NCBI GenBank assembly: GCA_038206355.1
Contig: JBBRAY010000065.1
Span: 1 to 19,345, forward strand
DNA from: JAPLDB01 sp038206355
GTDB taxonomy: Bacteria; Bacteroidota; Bacteroidia; AKYH767-A; 2013-40CM-41-45
DNA length: 19,345 nucleotides
Reading direction: 5' to 3'
Made by a program: the position numbers and the translations under genes. Below, piece by piece: positions 16,066 through 19,345 of this stretch (the first letter of the stretch is position 1; every line of letters begins with the position of its first letter). The notes beneath the pieces were generated by a model that saw nothing but the letters and a program-made list of their open reading frames with translations, was not told where the DNA came from and did not search any database.

Positions 16066-16174
16066 CTTTTTTCATAGTAACCTGCATCAACAGCCTGTTC
16101 CTGGCGATCACAAGGTAGATTGTGCATCACCACTTTGAAATTTTATACTTACTGATGATTCAAAATAAAAAAAA

Positions 16175-16849
16175 TCAATCCATCTTTTTCTCTGCCGAAA
16201 GGTGCTTCAAAACCTTGGCCTCGATAAAAAAAATAATTTCTTCTGCCACATTCTTTACCTGATCGCCGGTACGCTCCAGTTTCCTGATGGATGAAATAAT
16301 GTGCAGGCATTGTTGAATTTTGTCAGGATGGTTTTTAATGTAATCCTCCACCACTTTATTTGCATTGCCATTGATCTCATCCAGCAAATCATCTTTCGAA
16401 AATACGCCGCGCGCAAGTTTTGTATCCTCACTTTCAAATGAAGTCTTTGAATCATTCAGCATCTGAATCGCAATGTCAAACATTTCACTCAGATCAGTTA
16501 TTTCAAAAAGTTCTTTGTCGAAACGGCTTTCAGATTGAGAAACATAACGCGCTATTCCGTCAGCAATGTCGCCGATACGCTCAAGGTTGGAATTTATTTT
16601 CAATACCGCCAGTACAAACCTGAGGTCAATGGCAACAGGATTCATCAGCGCGAAAATATTTTCACAGTCCTTGTCGATCTTCAACTCAAGCGCATTCACC
16701 CGCTTCTCATTGAAAGTAACTTCACTGGCCATGTCCTTGTCAAAGTTCTCCAATGCAGTTTTTGCCTTCCGCAACTGTGACGTTACCAGCTCAAACATTT
16801 CCACTGCTTCGTCTTTTAATCTTTTGATTTCAATATCGAGATGTGTCAT
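16175..16849 (-). CDS. phoU: Phosphate-signalling complex protein PhoU
   Basis: A 224-residue all-helical cytoplasmic protein of the PhoU family, of normal length. PhoU links the PstSCAB transporter to the PhoR kinase and damps phosphate uptake and Pho-regulon expression. Its two three-helix halves each carry the metal-binding (E/D)xxxD signature: ERIGD (90-94, with D97) in the first and ERTGD (192-196) in the second. It is last of the pst operon on the minus strand, 174 bases after pstB; that spacer holds hairpins, so phoU may be expressed at a different level. The ATG ending at 16849 (MTHLDIEIKRLKDEAVEM) matches the usual PhoU N-terminus. Confidence 0.95.
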   Translation of the reverse strand: MTHLDIEIKRLKDEAVEMFELVTSQLRKAKTALENFDKDMASEVTFNEKRVNALELKIDKDCENIFALMNPVAIDLRFVLAVLKINSNLERIGDIADGIARYVSQSESRFDKELFEITDLSEMFDIAIQMLNDSKTSFESEDTKLARGVFSKDDLLDEINGNANKVVEDYIKNHPDKIQQCLHIISSIRKLERTGDQVKNVAEEIIFFIEAKVLKHLSAEKKMD

Positions 16850-17023
16850 TACTATGGTAATTAAGAGTATAATTCATATTTTCTACTGGTTACCGGCTGC
16901 TGGCCTTTTGCTATTCCCAACTATTCTCAAGTGAAGTACTAATTATTGCCAACCCACCGAAGGACGGATTCGCCTTTGGCGAACTGCTTACAGCCCACTG
17001 CCTGCTTTCTTCAGGCTGTTTAC
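16850..17023 (-). promoter_or_regulatory. Hairpin-bearing pstB-phoU spacer
   Basis: Two inverted repeats lie here: TTCGCC-TTT-GGCGAA at 16969-16983, and a nested structure near pstB where ACAGCC (16990-16995) pairs with GGCTGT (17014-17019) around or in competition with GCCTG/CAGGC (17000-17004 with 17012-17016). Degenerate CTACTGG/CTGCT(G/T)-type short repeats are also present. The position inside an operon suggests mRNA processing or partial termination, but no T-run follows, so this is inference. Confidence 0.35.
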
Positions 17024-17776
17024 TTACCCAAACCTCCCCGTCACATAACTCTGCGTCTTTGGATCTTTCGGATTGGTGAAGATAGCCGGAGTGGCGTCGT
17101 ATTCTATTAATTCCCCGAGATAGAAGAATGCTGTTTTATCACTTACCCGCCCGGCCTGCTGCATGTTATGGGTTACGATAATGATCGTGTATTTGTTTTT
17201 CAATTCATAAATCAACTCTTCAATTTTTGCTGTTGATATGGGATCAAGTGCCGAAGCCGGCTCATCCATCAAAATCACCGACGGCTCAATGGCGAGCGCG
17301 CGTGCAATGCACAACCGCTGCTGTTGGCCGCCCGACAAGCCGAAAGCCGACTGGTTTAGTTTGTCTTTTACTTCATCCCACAATGCCGCCTGTCGAAGCG
17401 ATAATTCAACGCGCTCTTCAATAAAATTTTTATGACTGATTCCGTTCACCCGCAAGCCATAAGCGACATTCTCATAAATACTTTTGGGAAACGGATTTGG
17501 CTTTTGAAATACCATTCCTATTTTTTTTCTGAGTTCGTCAGTACGCAATTTCTTATCATAAATTTCTTTCCCGTCTAATAATACTTCTCCCTCTATGCGC
17601 ACCCCGTCAATCAAATCATTCATCCGGTTAAACAAACGCAGATACGTTGACTTGCCACAACCCGATGGTCCGATCAATGCAGTTACTGTATTCGCCTCTA
17701 TGGCAATATCAATTCCCTTCAACGCATGAAAGTCGCCATAGTATAGGTGCGTGTTCTTTGATTCTATCTTGTACAT
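17024..17776 (-). CDS. pstB: Phosphate ABC transporter ATP-binding protein PstB
   Basis: The 250-residue cytoplasmic ATPase that powers high-affinity phosphate import through PstC-PstA. Walker A GPSGCGKST (36-44), Q-loop Q91 in MVFQKPNPFPKS (a PstB-typical segment), ABC signature LSGGQ (147-151), Walker B VILMDE (167-172) and the switch histidine H203 in VTHNM are all intact. Length is normal (about 250). It lies 76 bases downstream of pstA and 174 upstream of phoU. Confidence 0.97.
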   Translation of the reverse strand: MYKIESKNTHLYYGDFHALKGIDIAIEANTVTALIGPSGCGKSTYLRLFNRMNDLIDGVRIEGEVLLDGKEIYDKKLRTDELRKKIGMVFQKPNPFPKSIYENVAYGLRVNGISHKNFIEERVELSLRQAALWDEVKDKLNQSAFGLSGGQQQRLCIARALAIEPSVILMDEPASALDPISTAKIEELIYELKNKYTIIIVTHNMQQAGRVSDKTAFFYLGELIEYDATPAIFTNPKDPKTQSYVTGRFG

Positions 17777-17828
17777 CTTTTTATTCGCTACTTAATTTTC
17801 TTAATACTTCTGTCATTGCACTTTTAAT

Positions 17829-17852
17829 ATTCGTATTTATTCGTACTTCGTA
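17829..17852. repeat. ATTCGTA heptamer cluster in the pstA-pstB gap
   Basis: ATTCGTA occurs at 17829-17835 and 17839-17845, with CTTCGTA at 17846-17852, directly after the pstA stop codon on the minus strand. The same heptamer fills the pstC-pstA gap and appears near the left edge. Confidence 0.8.
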
Positions 17853-18707
17853 TCAATTCATTTTTACCTTATTCCCAAAATATCTTCTCAACCCATTTGC
17901 AATTAAATTCAATATAAGAACGATAAGCACGAGTACCAGTGCCGTTCCATAGGCCATTGGCCGCGACTGCTCCACCTGGGTTCCACTCGTTGCAAGTACA
18001 TATAAATGATACGGCAATGCCATTACCTGATCGAATATACTCGTTGGTAATTTGGGAAGAAAGTAAGCCGCAACGGTGAATAAGATTGGCGCCGTTTCTC
18101 CGGAAACACGGCCAATGGATAAAATCAATCCTGTAATAATATTCGGAAGCGAAATCGGAATCACCACCCTTCTGATCGTTTGCAGTTTTGTTGCACCCAG
18201 CGCGAGACTTGCCTGGCGGAACGTATCATCCACTGCCTTCAGCGACTCTTCTGTAATTCGTATTACAACAGGCAATGCAAGCAAACCCAGTGTCAGCGAT
18301 CCCGCAAGGATGGAGTCGCCGAATTTAAGTTTGTTGACAAATAATGCCATCCCGAATAAACCAAAAACTATAGATGGGATTCCCGCAAGATTATTTGTCA
18401 TGAGTTTAATCAAACGCTTCCAGAAACCGTCTTTCACGTACTCATTCATATATATGCCTGCCATCACACCAATCGGAAAAGCAAAGATCATAGAACCGAG
18501 AATCAAAATAAATGTACCGATGATTGCAGGATATATTCCTCCTTTAGTCATTCCGTCTTCCGGCATCTTGCTGATAAAATCCCAGCTGAGCACACCCATT
18601 CCCCTCACGAAAATAAATCCGAGAATCCATATCAGAATTCCGATTACAAAAACACTCAGTAACCCGAATGTCCAGAAAGCAATTTTTTCTTTTATTAATT
18701 TATCCAT
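17853..18707 (-). CDS. pstA: Phosphate ABC transporter permease PstA
   Basis: A 284-residue inner-membrane permease that, with PstC, forms the phosphate channel. Six hydrophobic segments are visible, the first at about 13-35. NNLAGIPSIVFGLFG (105-119) is the conserved PstA/PstC core motif, and the cytoplasmic EAA loop, about 153-186, contains RQASLALGATKLQTIRR, the contact to PstB. Length is typical. It follows pstC after 83 bases and precedes pstB by 76, both spacers carrying ATTCGTA repeats. Confidence 0.96.
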   Translation of the reverse strand: MDKLIKEKIAFWTFGLLSVFVIGILIWILGFIFVRGMGVLSWDFISKMPEDGMTKGGIYPAIIGTFILILGSMIFAFPIGVMAGIYMNEYVKDGFWKRLIKLMTNNLAGIPSIVFGLFGMALFVNKLKFGDSILAGSLTLGLLALPVVIRITEESLKAVDDTFRQASLALGATKLQTIRRVVIPISLPNIITGLILSIGRVSGETAPILFTVAAYFLPKLPTSIFDQVMALPYHLYVLATSGTQVEQSRPMAYGTALVLVLIVLILNLIANGLRRYFGNKVKMN

Positions 18708-18735
18708 GAATGTCTAATTGATTACCAGATACATA

Positions 18736-18774
18736 ATTCGTAATTGGTATATTCGTATGCATTCGTAATTCGTA
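18736..18774. repeat. ATTCGTA heptamer cluster in the pstC-pstA gap
   Basis: Four exact ATTCGTA copies lie at 18736-18742, 18751-18757, 18761-18767 and 18768-18774, the last two in direct tandem. The cluster takes up about half of the 83-base gap between two genes of one operon. Confidence 0.85.
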
Positions 18775-18790
18775 CCATCAACTTTCATTC

Positions 18791-19345
18791 TTAAAATTTT
18801 CGCTTGTTAGAAACATACTGCACCCAAATATTGATCGCCATTGTCATTATAAACAGGATGCATCCCAGCGCAAACAATGCTTTATAATGAACGCCACCCT
18901 GAGGCGCTTCGCCCAGTTCTGCTGCAATCGTAGCAGGTATTGTCCGCACCGGCTGTAGCAATGAATGCGGCATCACCGCTGCATTCCCGGTTACCATCAA
19001 TACAGCCATCGTTTCTCCTATCGCCCTTCCGATTCCAAGAATTGCAGCCGCAGTAATTCCCGACATGGAATAAGGAAGGACTACACGGGAAATCGTCTGC
19101 CATTTAGTAGCTCCAAGTGCAAGCGATGCCTCTTTCATTGCACGAGGTGTATTCCGGATGGCATCTTCTGAAACTGTTATAATTGTTGGCAGCGCCATTA
19201 TGCCAAGAACAATGCTTCCGGCAAGCGCCGTTTCTCCTACAGGGATATTAAATAAATCATGAATGAGTGGTACAATAGTGATCAATCCGAAAAAACCATA
19301 AACAACAGATGGAATTCCCGAAAGTAATTCAATCACAGGTTTCAT
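18791..19345 (-). CDS. pstC: Phosphate ABC transporter permease PstC, 3' part
   Basis: The visible 184 residues are the C-terminal part of the second phosphate-channel permease; the frame is open to the window edge, and a full PstC has about 290-320 residues, so roughly 110-130 are missing. The fragment holds LLSGIPSVVYGFFG, the paired core motif of PstA/PstC, and an EAA loop with KEASLALGATKWQTISRV, plus IGRAIGETMAVLMVTGN, a segment typical of PstC rather than PstA. Gene order pstC-pstA-pstB-phoU is canonical; pstS is expected just beyond the edge. Confidence 0.95.
   Translation of the reverse strand: MKPVIELLSGIPSVVYGFFGLITIVPLIHDLFNIPVGETALAGSIVLGIMALPTIITVSEDAIRNTPRAMKEASLALGATKWQTISRVVLPYSMSGITAAAILGIGRAIGETMAVLMVTGNAAVMPHSLLQPVRTIPATIAAELGEAPQGGVHYKALFALGCILFIMTMAINIWVQYVSNKRKF

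Noticed and set aside
15939..16133. Minus-strand open frame of 64 codons in the DUF5916/phoU gap
   Set aside because: Arg-rich translation of a hairpin block with no known motif; a non-coding repeat is more likely.
18076..18717. Plus-strand open frame of 213 codons across pstA
   Set aside because: It is fully antisense to pstA, which has strong family evidence; the translation has no recognisable motif.

Overview
The window looks like chromosomal DNA of a member of the Bacteroidota, probably an environmental or uncultured lineage near Chitinophagales/Saprospirales. The evidence is: C-terminal sorting domains of the type IX secretion system (T9SS) on one intact and one broken gene, a CBM9-like/DUF5916 outer-membrane protein, a SPOR-like domain ending in the Bacteroidota-style 'DAFVVAYKN', TAnnTTTG-type promoter boxes just before start codons, and no Shine-Dalgarno motifs. 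Base composition is moderately AT-rich. I see no rRNA, tRNA, CRISPR array, transposase or phage gene.

Layout, left to right. (1) 1-665 is a decayed zone: about 330 gene-free bases with small hairpins and a good plus-strand intrinsic terminator, then the 3' remnant of a T9SS-sorted coiled-coil surface protein with an internal deletion and frameshift. (2) 754-3270 (+) is an APC-family amino-acid permease followed by a PLP-dependent Cys/Met-metabolism enzyme; an octamer repeat covers their junction. (3) 3293-6636 (-) is a secreted NHL/SMP-30-like beta-propeller protein with a T9SS tail, preceded on the same strand by an OPT-family oligopeptide transporter. (4) 6834-10617 (+), divergent from the OPT gene across a second octamer array, is a 1070-residue AddA/RecB-like helicase-nuclease and then a small receiver protein with a C-terminal membrane helix. 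(5) 10614-13236 (-) is a two-gene unit of envelope proteins: a lipoprotein-less secreted protein with a duplicated beta domain and SPOR-like end, and a beta-barrel-like protein with calcium-binding repeats and an EF-hand. Its last stop codon overlaps the stop of the receiver gene. (6) 13443-15932 (+) is a large CBM9/DUF5916 outer-membrane protein. (7) 16175-19345 (-) is the high-affinity phosphate uptake operon pstC(partial)-pstA-pstB-phoU; pstS and the operon promoter would lie beyond the right edge.

Functionally this is mostly housekeeping and envelope biology: amino-acid and peptide uptake, phosphate uptake, DNA repair and surface proteins. No complete new defence or biosynthetic system is visible. 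The most unusual material is (a) the spacer DNA, where nearly every gap carries a different short-period repeat (AATCAACC octamers, ATTCGTA heptamers including inside the pst operon, TAAGTATT repeats, TCGCC-N3-GGCGA palindromes), (b) the membrane-tailed stand-alone receiver, and (c) the duplicated-domain/SPOR plus EF-hand barrel gene pair.
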